NCBI GenBank assembly: GCA_038046465.1
Contig: JBBSWB010000066.1
Span: 1 to 20,104 of the forward strand
DNA: 20,104 nt
DNA from: JBBSWB01 sp038046465
Lineage (GTDB): Archaea > Nanobdellota > Nanobdellia > Woesearchaeales > GW2011-AR9
Direction: 5' to 3'
Positions 12,203 to 20,104 of this stretch are shown one piece after another. Position numbers and translations under genes: made by a program. Each line of letters opens with the position of its first letter. Positions within the stretch are counted from its first letter, which is position 1. The notes under the pieces were generated by a model, which was not told the DNA's origin, did not search any database, and worked only from the letters and a program-made list of their open reading frames with translations.

Positions 12203-14653
12203 TTAACCAAAGCTTGGTTCTAATTCGCTGCGCAAAGTTTTAGACAGCTCACTTAATTTACCCATAACTTGTAAATCTTCCATGACTCTTAAATGTTCCT
12301 CTTGTGGTACGCCCGCTAAATTAAAGCTTAATATATTAAATGTGATTTTATCGGAATTATATAGGTCCTCGGGGGTAATTACCAAATAATTTTCTTTTTC
12401 TTGCCATTGCAATTGCCCAACCAAATACTTATCCATAGTCTGTTCAGGCATAGTAAAATCGTCCCGCTCATCTTCTGGAATAACTAAACTTTTTTCACTG
12501 GTTAACAAGGCCGTAACTTTATAGGTGCCCGGGACTAATTCCATTTCCGCTTCATTATTTCCAATAACCATCGCCGTAGCTGTAAATTCATCATTAAATA
12601 CTCCTGGCTGAGTATCGCCAACGCGGTTCAAAATAATTACTCCTTTTTCCTGTTCGTTTAATGGACGAGCAATATTTGGGAAAGTCCAGAAATGCACTTG
12701 TTCTAATTGTTCAGGAGAATAAGAATATACTGGTTTATCTGTAGTTGCCAATAAACCTTGGCTGTAACAAGTAGTTTCCTCTTCTTCAGTATCAGTGATA
12801 CATTTTTCCAAACTTTTCTTTTTGATGGCAACAGAAATCATTTTGCGTTTATGTAAAGGAATAACTTTTTCCGTTAACCCGGCAACGGCATAACCAATTA
12901 TTCCTACGGTTTCTGTGCCAGAACTTCCAGTACTACTTCCAGCACCACTTCCTGCACCAGCAGTTTCTTTATATTGATAAGTGTCTATTGGATAGAAATT
13001 AGTTAGATATTCTTCTTTAAAGAAACCAGCTACTCCGCCATAAACGGCTGGATATTTACTTTCAAATATACCCCCAGAATCTGTTTCTCCTAAAATACAA
13101 TCGTCTTGCTCAGGAACGGAAAAACCAATTTGTACTGCTTCTAAGGGCTCTAAGGAAGCACTATCAACTACGATTGTTTTAATAAATCCAGTGTTTCTTT
13201 TATTTTTATCACAAACCATACTAACTCTTTCCGCAGTAGAAGGGGGCGGTTGTTTATATCCTTGAACAGCAATTTGGTTATTCCTAATGTTAGATTCTAA
13301 AGCAAAAATAAATTGGTATCCTTTCCCCAGCAAAGCCGCGGGATCATTAAGAGTGATTAAAACCGGATAACTAACATCATAAGTGGAGAAATAATGGTTG
13401 GTATTAAAGTGTAAAATATTCCAGTGGATGGGATAAGAACTTGCTTCAATCTGTCCGCCTTTGTCATTCATGTCAAAATAAGGTTCCCACCCAAAGTAAT
13501 CAAAATTAACTTCTAAACCTTTAGCAGTTTCTAACGGAAGAATAGTATTATCATAATTTTTTTGAAATAAATTAGACATGCTTACGGTTGCAGCAGATGT
13601 ACTTGCTGCACGGTAATCGTGGCGGTAAAAATTAGTGCTGCTTAAATAACGCAGCATAGGCACATAAGAAGTTAACAACCCCTTAACTTTTTCTTTGACA
13701 TCTGTTTCCACCCAGCGTGCTTCCGGAACCATCGTAAAAGTTACTGCTTCAGTCGGAGGAAGCTGATTCATATCTACAGCAGAATAGGCCGAAATTAAAT
13801 CTAATGCTTCTAATTCTAAAAAGTTATGTTCTTTTTGCACTTTGGCAATTTCACTGGCAACTTCATAATAATGTTTTAGACGCAAGGGGATTTTAATAAA
13901 AAATTGGTTCATTTCTACAGAAGCATCTCCTTTAGTTGCTTCAACGTCCATCTTTAACCAGAAATTAACGGTTTGATCGCCAACTAAAACAGTAATTTCT
14001 TTAGTTTCTGAGGAATCTTCTTCCAAAGCGGGCGCTTTAATTTCAAAACCTTGGTTAGCAAAAGCATTATAATTTTCAATGCAATTATTTAAGTTCTCTT
14101 CAGCGAAGCGGGACAATTGTGCTTCAATGCTCATTTCCTGATCTTCTTTTGCGTATAATTTTGGCTGTAATGAAGAGTAAGAAATATCGTTTTCTGAATT
14201 AGAAACAGAATTATAATGCCAATAAGGTACTTTCAACGGCTCAAGATCAATCCCGTCTGCTTCGGTCGGATCAGCAGCAGAATATTTACCAACTACGTCG
14301 GGATAAATATACCCGCCCTGCTGCCCTAACAAGAGTAACCCGCGTTCTCCAATTTGATTTAAGCAGTTTTCAGTATATTCTTGGATTGGTTTAAAAGTTT
14401 GGGGCACTGAAGCAATGATCGGTTCGCCTTCCGCAGTTAGTGCTTCTTTTGATACAGTTTTGGTAATATACAAAAATCCGGCAAAAGCAAACACAATCAA
14501 AATACCGATAATGATAAAAATAGTTATTTGCCCTTTTTTGTTACAGTTTTTACTAAACCCAATATTAACCCCAAATGCTGGTTTAAATTTCGGATTTAAA
14601 GTAGTAGAAAAGTATCTAGTTCTATCTTTATCTAAACCCCTTTTTAGATTCAT
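12203..14653 (-). CDS. Large surface protein (816 residues) with archaeal pilin-like N-terminal segment
   Basis: Residues 39-63 read KKGQITIF followed by a hydrophobic helix, the class III (type IV pilin-like) signal pattern common in DPANN surface proteins. Prepilin peptidase would cut next to K40-G41-Q42, leaving the helix at the new N-terminus; if uncut it is a membrane anchor. The 41-residue leader is long, but ATG 14653 lies about 31 nt after a strong TATA box, which supports it. The extracellular part has several beta-rich regions; FIKTIVVDSASLEPLEAVQIGF...DCILGETDSGGIFES (about 485-530) is like a carboxypeptidase-regulatory-type beta-sandwich. A Gly/Ser/Ala linker (about 573-590) with two neighbouring Cys near 643-655 follows. 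First gene of the operon. Probably a pilus-, archaellum-stator- or envelope-associated protein; family not further identified. Confidence 0.88.
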   Translation of the reverse strand: MNLKRGLDKDRTRYFSTTLNPKFKPAFGVNIGFSKNCNKKGQITIFIIIGILIVFAFAGFLYITKTVSKEALTAEGEPIIASVPQTFKPIQEYTENCLNQIGERGLLLLGQQGGYIYPDVVGKYSAADPTEADGIDLEPLKVPYWHYNSVSNSENDISYSSLQPKLYAKEDQEMSIEAQLSRFAEENLNNCIENYNAFANQGFEIKAPALEEDSSETKEITVLVGDQTVNFWLKMDVEATKGDASVEMNQFFIKIPLRLKHYYEVASEIAKVQKEHNFLELEALDLISAYSAVDMNQLPPTEAVTFTMVPEARWVETDVKEKVKGLLTSYVPMLRYLSSTNFYRHDYRAASTSAATVSMSNLFQKNYDNTILPLETAKGLEVNFDYFGWEPYFDMNDKGGQIEASSYPIHWNILHFNTNHYFSTYDVSYPVLITLNDPAALLGKGYQFIFALESNIRNNQIAVQGYKQPPPSTAERVSMVCDKNKRNTGFIKTIVVDSASLEPLEAVQIGFSVPEQDDCILGETDSGGIFESKYPAVYGGVAGFFKEEYLTNFYPIDTYQYKETAGAGSGAGSSTGSSGTETVGIIGYAVAGLTEKVIPLHKRKMISVAIKKKSLEKCITDTEEEETTCYSQGLLATTDKPVYSYSPEQLEQVHFWTFPNIARPLNEQEKGVIILNRVGDTQPGVFNDEFTATAMVIGNNEAEMELVPGTYKVTALLTSEKSLVIPEDERDDFTMPEQTMDKYLVGQLQWQEKENYLVITPEDLYNSDKITFNILSFNLAGVPQEEHLRVMEDLQVMGKLSELSKTLRSELEPSFG

Positions 14654-14680
14654 CGTTCTAAGTTACAGGAAAGAATAAAG

Positions 14681-14690
14681 GTATATAAAG
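14681..14690 (-). promoter_or_regulatory. Main TATA box of the surface-protein operon
   Basis: On the minus strand CTTTATATAC is a strong TATA box. Start of transcription would be near 14659, leaving a leader of about 5 nt before ATG 14653. It is the clearest promoter for the minus-strand array that runs to about 3166. Confidence 0.75.
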
Positions 14691-14714
14691 GTTTTGGGTA
14701 GATGGCACAATTCG

Positions 14715-14863
14715 AAAAGTGAGTGATTTTGCTCGTTTTTGTAATTAGCTTTGGCGAGTAGTTAAGAAATATTCTTGTTTTAAGCTCCTCTCTACTGCAT
14801 TTCTTGTAAGTCCAAAAATAGAACTAAGAAAAAAGTGAGTGATTTGAGAAATGTATCACTCAT
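14715..14863. repeat. Three TGAGTGAT motifs, two in a 15-nt direct repeat and one forming a hairpin
   Basis: aaaagtgagtgattt occurs identically at 14715-14729 and 14831-14845. The second copy pairs with atcactca at 14855-14862, giving a perfect 8-bp inverted repeat with an 11-nt loop. The copy at 14715 lies about 25 bp upstream of the operon TATA box, in the position of a regulator site. The rest of the 282-nt gap 14654-14935 (downstream of metG, upstream of the operon) shows no gene. Confidence 0.6.
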
Positions 14864-14935
14864 AAAACGGATAGTGCCGGGTAGATTGCGAGTAAAAATC
14901 AGTAATTCTTCTGATAATTATCCTGCTCAGCTATT

Positions 14936-17149
14936 TTACCTAACTTTTGCCCCATCCCGAACTTTTTCAACCAAAACTGCTTCCACTTCGCTTACTAGCT
15001 TTTTCCCAGCGTAAAAAACGTGTTTGGTCTTCACTTCTATAGTTAATTTAAGAAATTCTTCAAAAGTTATTTCTTTAGCCGAATTTTCTAAGCCTTCAAA
15101 TTTCACTGCTTCTCCAATTGCAGTTTTGTCTACATCTAACAAAGCCACTTTACACCCATCATCAGCAGCTAAAATCATTGCTTCGCTTAACTCTCCTCTT
15201 AATTTTGCTGGTTTGAGATTAACACAAAATACTGCTTTCCGGCCCAGTAATTGTTTTTCAGAAAAATATTTTTTTAATCCGGCCACTACTTGCTTTTTTC
15301 CTAAATCCGATCCTAAATCCACTTTCATCAAATATAAGTTATCTGCCTGCGGATGAGCTTTAACGGCTTCGATTTGTCCCACTACCAGTTTAAGCGGGAA
15401 TTTATTTTTTTCTGGTAATTTTTCTATTTTCTCAACCAGCATGCTTATTTTTTTTACTTTGCCGTTCCAATCAAAAGAAAGATCTTCCCAATTGAGATTA
15501 GTTTCATTTTTTTTATTTTCTTCGCCTAGTGCACCATAAATTTTGCGACTAAATTCGGGAAGTATCGGGCTGACTAAAATTGCTAAATTCCGAGTTAAAT
15601 TAACGCACCAAGCTACTGCTGCTTTACTTTCCGGAGCATCTTTATTTTTCCACGGCTCGGATTTTTGGAAATGTACATTGCCTAAATCAGCAATCTGTAA
15701 AATATTTTTAACTGCCGTTTTATAATCAAGCTCCAAATAATTATTTTTAATTTTTTCAAATAAATCTTGGGCAGTTTTAGTTAGTATTTTAGCTGTTTTA
15801 TTTTCTGCGTTTTTCTCACTCGAAGAATATTTCCCTACCACAGGGTAATTAGCTTCGGCAAAAGTTAAAGTCCGGTAGCAGAAATTTCCCAAATTACCGA
15901 CGAGAACATTATTGATTACCGCTTTAAAATCAGTAAAATTCAAATCTATATCCACTACTTTCCGATCGAGATGACTAGCATAATAAAAGCGTAAAGCTTC
16001 AGGCGAATACAATTTCAGGAAATCTTTAGCGGTAAAGAAGGTTCCCCGCGACTTGCTCATCTTCTGTCCGTCGACAGTTATAAATCCGTGAACGGTTAAT
16101 TTAGGCAGGGGAATTTCCATGGCCATCAGCATTGCCGGCCAGAACAGGAAATGAAAATAAGAAATATCTTTGCCGATAAAATGGTGGATTTCTCCATGTT
16201 TCCAATAGTCTTCCCAAGCACATTTATTTATTCCCTTTCGGTTTCCTTTTTCCTGATCTTTTCCATTTTGCTTATCGCAATAATTCTTAGTTGAAGAGAT
16301 ATATCCAATAGGTGCATCCAACCAGACGTAGAAATATTTGGTTTCTCCCGTTTCTTCTTTGCTGCCGGGAATTTCAAACCCAAAATAAGGTGCATCTCGA
16401 GAGATACACCAATCGTCTAATTCTTTTTTTAACCAGCCGCTTAACCAATTTTTTAATTCCGGCTGCAGGTCAGAATCTTTAGCATTTAACCATTTTTTAA
16501 GTTTAGAAGTAAAGGCACTTAATTTAAAGAAATAATGCTGGCTTTGTTTGATTACCGGAGCGGTTCCACACAGAACACAATGCGGTTTAAGTAAATCTGT
16601 TCCCTTTAAAGCGCTTCCGCAGCTTTCACAGATATCTCCATATTGGTCAGCAGCGCCGCAGAGATAACAGGTCCCTTTAACATAGCGGTCCGGCAAAGAT
16701 CGTTGACATTTCTCACAATAAATAACGTCGATTTCTTTTAGATAAATCAGATTTTTTCTTTTTAATTCTGTAAAGAAATGCTCGGCTAATTCTTTATTTT
16801 CGGGAGAATGGGTTTTGTGATAATTATCAAAATGGATTAAATAGTTTTTATAATCTTCTTGGTGTTCTTTCCAATATTTCTCCACAAATTTTTCCGGAGT
16901 AACCCCTGCTTTCCGAGCATTAACTTCAATGGGTGTACCGTGCATATCTGAAGCCCCAATATATACTGCTTCTTTACCGATCAACTTAAGAAAACGGACA
17001 AAAATATCGGTCTGAATATATTCTAGTAAATGGCCAATATGCATGTCCCCATTAGCATAAATTAAAGCAGAAGTAACGGCAATTTTACTTTTTCCTTTTC
17101 CTTGCACTTTCTTCTTTGCTTTCTGTGCATTATCGGATACTTTTTTCAT
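14936..17149 (-). CDS. metG: Methionyl-tRNA synthetase with fused EMAPII-like tRNA-binding domain
   Basis: 737 residues; charges tRNA(Met) and initiator tRNA with methionine in the cytoplasm. Class I signatures are intact: HIGH at 37-40 and KMSKS at 363-367. The connective peptide has four Cys pairs (145/148, 161/164, 174/177, 191/194), the two-zinc-knuckle form typical of archaeal and E. coli-type enzymes. The anticodon-binding helical domain follows (about 400-570). The C-terminal EMAPII/Trbp111-like OB domain (KLVVGQIEAVKAHPQADNLYLMKV and later, about 610-700) aids tRNA binding and dimerisation. It then continues some 30 residues further. The first 22 residues are a lysine-rich extension. 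A TATA box 26 nt upstream of the ATG indicates a leaderless mRNA. Complete, no missing catalytic element. Confidence 0.97.
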   Translation of the reverse strand: MKKVSDNAQKAKKKVQGKGKSKIAVTSALIYANGDMHIGHLLEYIQTDIFVRFLKLIGKEAVYIGASDMHGTPIEVNARKAGVTPEKFVEKYWKEHQEDYKNYLIHFDNYHKTHSPENKELAEHFFTELKRKNLIYLKEIDVIYCEKCQRSLPDRYVKGTCYLCGAADQYGDICESCGSALKGTDLLKPHCVLCGTAPVIKQSQHYFFKLSAFTSKLKKWLNAKDSDLQPELKNWLSGWLKKELDDWCISRDAPYFGFEIPGSKEETGETKYFYVWLDAPIGYISSTKNYCDKQNGKDQEKGNRKGINKCAWEDYWKHGEIHHFIGKDISYFHFLFWPAMLMAMEIPLPKLTVHGFITVDGQKMSKSRGTFFTAKDFLKLYSPEALRFYYASHLDRKVVDIDLNFTDFKAVINNVLVGNLGNFCYRTLTFAEANYPVVGKYSSSEKNAENKTAKILTKTAQDLFEKIKNNYLELDYKTAVKNILQIADLGNVHFQKSEPWKNKDAPESKAAVAWCVNLTRNLAILVSPILPEFSRKIYGALGEENKKNETNLNWEDLSFDWNGKVKKISMLVEKIEKLPEKNKFPLKLVVGQIEAVKAHPQADNLYLMKVDLGSDLGKKQVVAGLKKYFSEKQLLGRKAVFCVNLKPAKLRGELSEAMILAADDGCKVALLDVDKTAIGEAVKFEGLENSAKEITFEEFLKLTIEVKTKHVFYAGKKLVSEVEAVLVEKVRDGAKVR

Positions 17150-17167
17150 CTTAGGAACTAGCTTAAA

Positions 17168-17180
17168 GTATTTTATAAAG
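17168..17180 (-). promoter_or_regulatory. TATA box of metG (leaderless)
   Basis: On the minus strand CTTTATAAAATAC, centred 26 nt before ATG 17149. No SD is present, so the transcript should begin at or near the start codon. Confidence 0.7.
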
Positions 17181-17249
17181 GTTGCTATTTTAAAAAATAA
17201 TTAGACCTACCTAGAACGCTGTTCAAAAAAAACCGCCGATTCCAGAAAC

Positions 17250-17260
17250 ATTTAAATAAA
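17250..17260 (+). promoter_or_regulatory. TATA box of the coiled-coil gene (leaderless)
   Basis: atttaaataaa is centred 26 nt before ATG 17280; the A-run in between holds no SD. Together with the metG TATA box it forms a compact divergent promoter region of 130 nt. Confidence 0.65.
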
Positions 17261-17279
17261 GCCGTTAAAAAAAAAGATT

Positions 17280-18575
17280 ATGTTTAAATTGATTAAAAAG
17301 TTCTTTCAGCCAGAACCGCCTTTAAAACCGATTGAATTAAAAGAGGAAGGATTAGAAAACTGGCTGAACCAGCAGGCGGCAGAATTAAATTTTCAGCATT
17401 ACTTTACCGAATATCTCCAACAGGTTTCTGACCTTAAATCTGAATTATTAAAAAAAGCAGAACTGCTTTTGCAACAAAAGATTTCTGAAACGGACCAAAA
17501 ACAAGTTAATGAACGAGTTAAAAATATTGTAATTGGGCATAGAGACCATTACGCGCAGGAGATTGGGCGATTTTCTGAAAATATTTTACTTCCAGCTGTG
17601 GATCTTCCTGCTATTGATTTCACGACCATAGCTGGTTACGATAAAGCGATACAGTTTAATGAAAAATTAGACGAAGAATTAAACTTATTAGCCAAGCGAA
17701 CGGCTAAAAGCTACCAAGCTGCACAGCATTTATTCTTTGATTCTGTAGAAAATTTGTTTAAACTGTTGGGAAAATTAACTACGCTGGTAAAAAATTTTAA
17801 GGCTAAAGTTACCAACGATAAAATTGATCAGCTTGCTGAACTTAAGCAAGCGGTCTCGTCTTTAAATGAGTATGTATGTAGGAAAACTAGCCTAACACAG
17901 GAGATTAAAAATAAAAAAGAAGATTTAATTTTAACAGAAAAAAATAAATCAGAAAAAGAGAAAAAATTAAAACAATTAATTGAAAACAAAGATTACCAAC
18001 AATATTTAACTCTTAAAAACAAAGAAGACCATTTTAATCAGCAGGATAAAGATTTAGAATACAAAATATTTTCTTTTTTTTCTAAACTAAGCAAAGTGCT
18101 CAAAAAACAAGAACGCTTGATTTTAGATAATGTTGAGAAAAAACTAACTAATGCTTATTTAGACAACAGCGTGCACGCTTTCAGGCAGGATGCAGAATTA
18201 AAAATTATTGCGGTGCTGGAAAAAATAAACTATAACCTGCTCAACAACACCATTCTGCTTGATGAAAAACAAAAAAAGAACGTTTTAGAATTAATCGACA
18301 AAAGTAAACAAAGTTATTTGTTAGAATTGCAGCATCGAAGCCAGCAACTGCAGCAGGAAAAAGAAACTTTAATTCAAGCCATTAAAGAGAATAAGATTAG
18401 CAAAGAGGTCGAAGAGATAAAACATGAAATTAGCCGCATTGCTTCCAAGATTGAATCACTGGGAAAAGAAATTGCTGAATCGAATACTAAATTGGAAAAA
18501 ATAGAAATAGAAAAAACTAAACAGGAACTGATTAAAATAGTAAAAGAAATATTCAAAAAAGAAATAATATTATAA
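17280..18575 (+). CDS. Coiled-coil protein of unknown function (431 residues)
   Basis: A cytoplasmic, almost wholly helical and highly charged protein. The short start MFKLIKKFFQPEPP could be an amphipathic membrane-touching helix ending in prolines. Residues about 40-190 are helical with a short proline/isoleucine-rich break (LLPAVDLPAIDF, about 104-115). Long heptad-rich coiled coils occupy about 200-260 (KNKKEDLILTEKNKSEKEKK) and 340-425 (QQLQQEKETLIQ to the end), with another helical part between. No ATPase motif, zinc site or HTH is visible, so it is not an SMC or Rad50. It could be a scaffold or cell-shape/division accessory; nothing in the sequence proves this. It is divergent from metG, and an A-rich spacer follows. 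Confidence 0.85.
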   Translation: MFKLIKKFFQPEPPLKPIELKEEGLENWLNQQAAELNFQHYFTEYLQQVSDLKSELLKKAELLLQQKISETDQKQVNERVKNIVIGHRDHYAQEIGRFSENILLPAVDLPAIDFTTIAGYDKAIQFNEKLDEELNLLAKRTAKSYQAAQHLFFDSVENLFKLLGKLTTLVKNFKAKVTNDKIDQLAELKQAVSSLNEYVCRKTSLTQEIKNKKEDLILTEKNKSEKEKKLKQLIENKDYQQYLTLKNKEDHFNQQDKDLEYKIFSFFSKLSKVLKKQERLILDNVEKKLTNAYLDNSVHAFRQDAELKIIAVLEKINYNLLNNTILLDEKQKKNVLELIDKSKQSYLLELQHRSQQLQQEKETLIQAIKENKISKEVEEIKHEISRIASKIESLGKEIAESNTKLEKIEIEKTKQELIKIVKEIFKKEIIL

Positions 18576-18694
18576 AAACAAGATTATAACTTTTTATATA
18601 ACTAAATAAAAATAATTAAAAAAATTTGAAATTAAAAATAATTTAAAAAAAACAATTAAAAAAGAATTCAAAAAAATAAAGATAATTAAAAAAA
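18576..18694. repeat. A-rich low-complexity convergent spacer with AATTAAAAAA repeats
   Basis: Between convergent genes lies a 119-nt stretch that is nearly all A and T on the plus strand. It has recurring units around 18611-18624, 18651-18663 and 18681-18694 (ataattaaaaaaa and close variants). On the minus strand it is a series of T-runs, which suits termination of the zinc-ribbon gene. No gene is visible. Confidence 0.6.
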
Positions 18695-18710
18695 CTAGAT
18701 TTCTTCTAGT
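18688..18710 (-). terminator. Hairpin plus T-run terminator of the zinc-ribbon/PLP operon
   Basis: On the minus strand ACTAGA-agaaa-TCTAGT is a perfect 6-bp stem that includes the stop codon TAG, followed at once by seven T and further T-runs. It looks like an intrinsic terminator, though in archaea the T-runs alone may suffice. Confidence 0.6.
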
Positions 18711-19129
18711 GCTTCATCGTCGGCTTCTTTACTTTTCTTGCCTTTTAGTTTCTTTAATTTTTTAGTAATGGGAATTTTTTCTCCGCAATGCTGGCATTCA
18801 ATAACATAAGCAGGAACACCTTGAAAATTTTTGCGTTTGTATTCGGTAGTGCCTTCCCCTTCCTTGCCGCACTTAGGGCAAGTATACTTTGCTTCCAAAG
18901 TCAAAGATTCTTCGTGCACTTTCTTTTCTTCAGTAAAGTTGCAGTTAGGACAGACATATTTATCCGCGCGGGTTTTTACTTTTCCTTTTTCCACTGGCTT
19001 GCCCATCTGCGCTTTTTTGCATTTAGGGCAGGTTTTTCGGTAAACCCAAGCCGTAACCTGTCCGTTGTCAACCGAGCGGTTGCTAAAATAAAGACATTCG
19101 TCCATCGATTGGGGCATTTTCAAAGTCAT
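18695..19129 (-). CDS. Double zinc-ribbon protein of unknown function
   Basis: 144 residues with two consecutive zinc ribbons: C34-C37 with C60-C63, and C84-C87 with C112-C115 (CPKC...CPNC and CPKC...CQHC). The N-terminal MPQSMDECLYFSNRS and WVYRKTCPKC segments look like a conserved family signature of DPANN archaea, in my recollection; no function is known to me. The C-terminal 25 residues are a Lys- then Glu-rich tail. Its ATG overlaps the stop of the PLP-enzyme gene (ATGA) and is preceded by GGTGGAG, a good SD, at 19134-19140; a second possible start is M5. Zinc ribbons of this kind usually bind nucleic acid or a protein such as RNA polymerase or the ribosome; that is general knowledge, not shown here. 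Confidence 0.88.
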   Translation of the reverse strand: MTLKMPQSMDECLYFSNRSVDNGQVTAWVYRKTCPKCKKAQMGKPVEKGKVKTRADKYVCPNCNFTEEKKVHEESLTLEAKYTCPKCGKEGEGTTEYKRKNFQGVPAYVIECQHCGEKIPITKKLKKLKGKKSKEADDEALEEI

Positions 19130-20004
19130 TCTTCTCCACCTCTAGTTTGAATTTTTTTAGTTTCATCTAATCGTTTAATTTCTACTGAAATTCCGGGTTG
19201 ATTCAATCGGATATATCTCGGACATTCGGTCCATTCTAAAAAATTTTGGCGACAGTATTTAATAACGCTTTCTTTTATTTTTTCTGCTTTATCTTTTTCA
19301 GGAGGATATTTAATTACCACGACCAAACCAAAATCATCTTCATGAACAATATCGCAAGGAAGCAAATCTAAAATTACTTGCTGCCTGCGTTTATTCAAGA
19401 AATTTATCCGTTCCGGCAAAGATTCTAATTTTTGCAGAATGGTTTTAAAATCGTTGCGTTCATCCAGCAGTTCAGCATTTTTTTGTATTCGCCGAAATAT
19501 TTCTTCATCATTGGCAGAAACAAATCCGCCCACTTTAGCTTCAACTAATTTCCATTCACCAAAACTGCCGACCAAAATATCTGCATAATTACCATTACAA
19601 TATTTAGTCCCAATTGAGCCGGAAACATCCAAAATAACTAAGCAGCCTTTTTCTTTGCAAAGATCATATATTTCCGCCATGGGCTGTTCGGCAAAATAAC
19701 CGCCCGGATTTTGATAGATAAAAGCAGCACAATTTCCTTTAGCCAGCAAACTGTTTAAGTCAGATAAATTTATTTTAGAAGCATTGCATTTTACTTCTGC
19801 CGTCTGTAAGCCCAACTTTAAAGGCAAGGTTCGGTAACTTAACCAACCGCCCTCTTCCGGAATAATAACTTTTTTGTTGGGGGGAAGAATGGATAAAGCT
19901 GCAGCAATAGCGGCATTGCCTCGGCGGGTTATTTCTATACAATTATGATCAGTTAATTCCACTAATTTAGCAATTACTTGCTTTTTTAATCCTTGTAAAA
20001 ACAT
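19126..20004 (-). CDS. Short fold-type I PLP-dependent aminotransferase-like enzyme
   Basis: 292 residues, shorter than the usual 360-420 for DegT/DnrJ or class V enzymes; it lacks much of the N-terminal arm. The PLP-fold landmarks are present: RRGNAAIAAAL (28-37, cofactor phosphate-binding loop), FIYQNPGGYFAEQPMAEI (95-112), D126 in LVILDVSGSIG (122-131, pairs with the PLP ring), and SFGEWK (147-152) with K152 as the likely Schiff-base lysine followed by AKVGGF. A small C-terminal domain follows. The cofactor site thus looks intact; substrate is unknown. A TATA-like AAATAATAAAAAGC lies about 28 nt before the ATG, and the double zinc-ribbon gene overlaps its end. I would call it DegT/DnrJ- or SelA-like with low certainty on the subfamily. 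Confidence 0.87.
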   Translation of the reverse strand: MFLQGLKKQVIAKLVELTDHNCIEITRRGNAAIAAALSILPPNKKVIIPEEGGWLSYRTLPLKLGLQTAEVKCNASKINLSDLNSLLAKGNCAAFIYQNPGGYFAEQPMAEIYDLCKEKGCLVILDVSGSIGTKYCNGNYADILVGSFGEWKLVEAKVGGFVSANDEEIFRRIQKNAELLDERNDFKTILQKLESLPERINFLNKRRQQVILDLLPCDIVHEDDFGLVVVIKYPPEKDKAEKIKESVIKYCRQNFLEWTECPRYIRLNQPGISVEIKRLDETKKIQTRGGEE

Positions 20005-20026
20005 ATTAATACTTAAGAAGGGGCTT

Positions 20027-20040
20027 GCTTTTTATTATTT
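20027..20040 (-). promoter_or_regulatory. Candidate TATA box of the PLP-enzyme/zinc-ribbon pair
   Basis: On the minus strand AAATAATAAAAAGC, about 28 nt before ATG 20004. The rest of the right edge to 20104 shows nothing I can name. Confidence 0.5.
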
Positions 20041-20104
20041 TTGCTTTTTTTGGGGCTTAGTAGAAAGTCATCTTGAAAATTACTCTTAGGTTGTAGGCTA
20101 TTAG

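Noticed and set aside
14792..14863. 23-codon minus-strand frame in the metG/operon gap
   Set aside because: No SD, no well-placed TATA box, and its first codons are just the TGAGTGAT repeat; the coding case is weak.
15024..15356. 110-codon plus-strand frame inside metG
   Set aside because: Antisense to the well-conserved EMAPII-like domain of metG; low-complexity composition and no start signals.
18576..18694. CRISPR or ordered tandem array in the A-rich spacer
   Set aside because: Units are short, irregular A/T runs without constant spacing or unique spacers.

Overview
The window is AT-rich archaeal DNA, most likely from a DPANN lineage of the Woesearchaeota/Pacearchaeota/Nanoarchaeota type. 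The evidence is an archaeal transcription factor TFS, TATA boxes about 26 nt upstream of start codons (implying many leaderless mRNAs), the archaeal Shine-Dalgarno GGGGTGAT on a minority of genes, an archaeal-style methionyl-tRNA synthetase, and a very large surface protein with a pilin-like KGQITIF N-terminal segment of the kind common in these lineages. The phylum is inferred; there is no rRNA or tRNA in the window. No CRISPR array, insertion sequence or phage gene was seen.

Positions 1-1232 (+): TATA box and SD-led TFS, a directly abutting gene of unknown function (448-960), then a 36-codon small gene (1122-1232) with its own TATA box and a perfect SD. Positions 1290-3136: divergently transcribed thymidylate kinase (-) and a P-loop kinase/dCMP deaminase fusion (+), two steps that flank dTMP in the same pathway (dCMP to dUMP; dTMP to dTDP).

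Positions 3166-14653 (all -): a long colinear array, probably driven mainly by the strong TATA box at 14681-14690. In transcription order it holds an 816-aa pilin-like surface protein, an A-rich 158-nt leader, a 1090-aa secreted multi-Ig protein with a cysteine-rich hydrophobic C-terminal part, a wHTH-fused MNT nucleotidyltransferase, a HEPN protein, an 868-aa secreted protein, a multi-pass membrane protein, a DUF167 protein, and finally an AbiEii/DUF6036-like nucleotidyltransferase overlapping a 65-aa protein. MNT, HEPN and the 868-aa surface gene are joined by two successive ATGA overlaps. A toxin-antitoxin-like regulatory pair is thus built into a cell-surface operon. This is the best candidate here for an undescribed system.

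Positions 14654-14935 are non-coding, with three copies of TGAGTGAT, one forming a perfect hairpin. Positions 14936-18575 hold divergent metG (-) and a coiled-coil protein (+), both apparently leaderless. Positions 18576-18694 are an extremely A-rich convergent spacer acting as the terminator of the minus-strand pair at 18695-20004: a short fold-type I PLP enzyme and a double zinc-ribbon protein, overlapping by ATGA.

No stretch longer than 300 bases lacks a gene.
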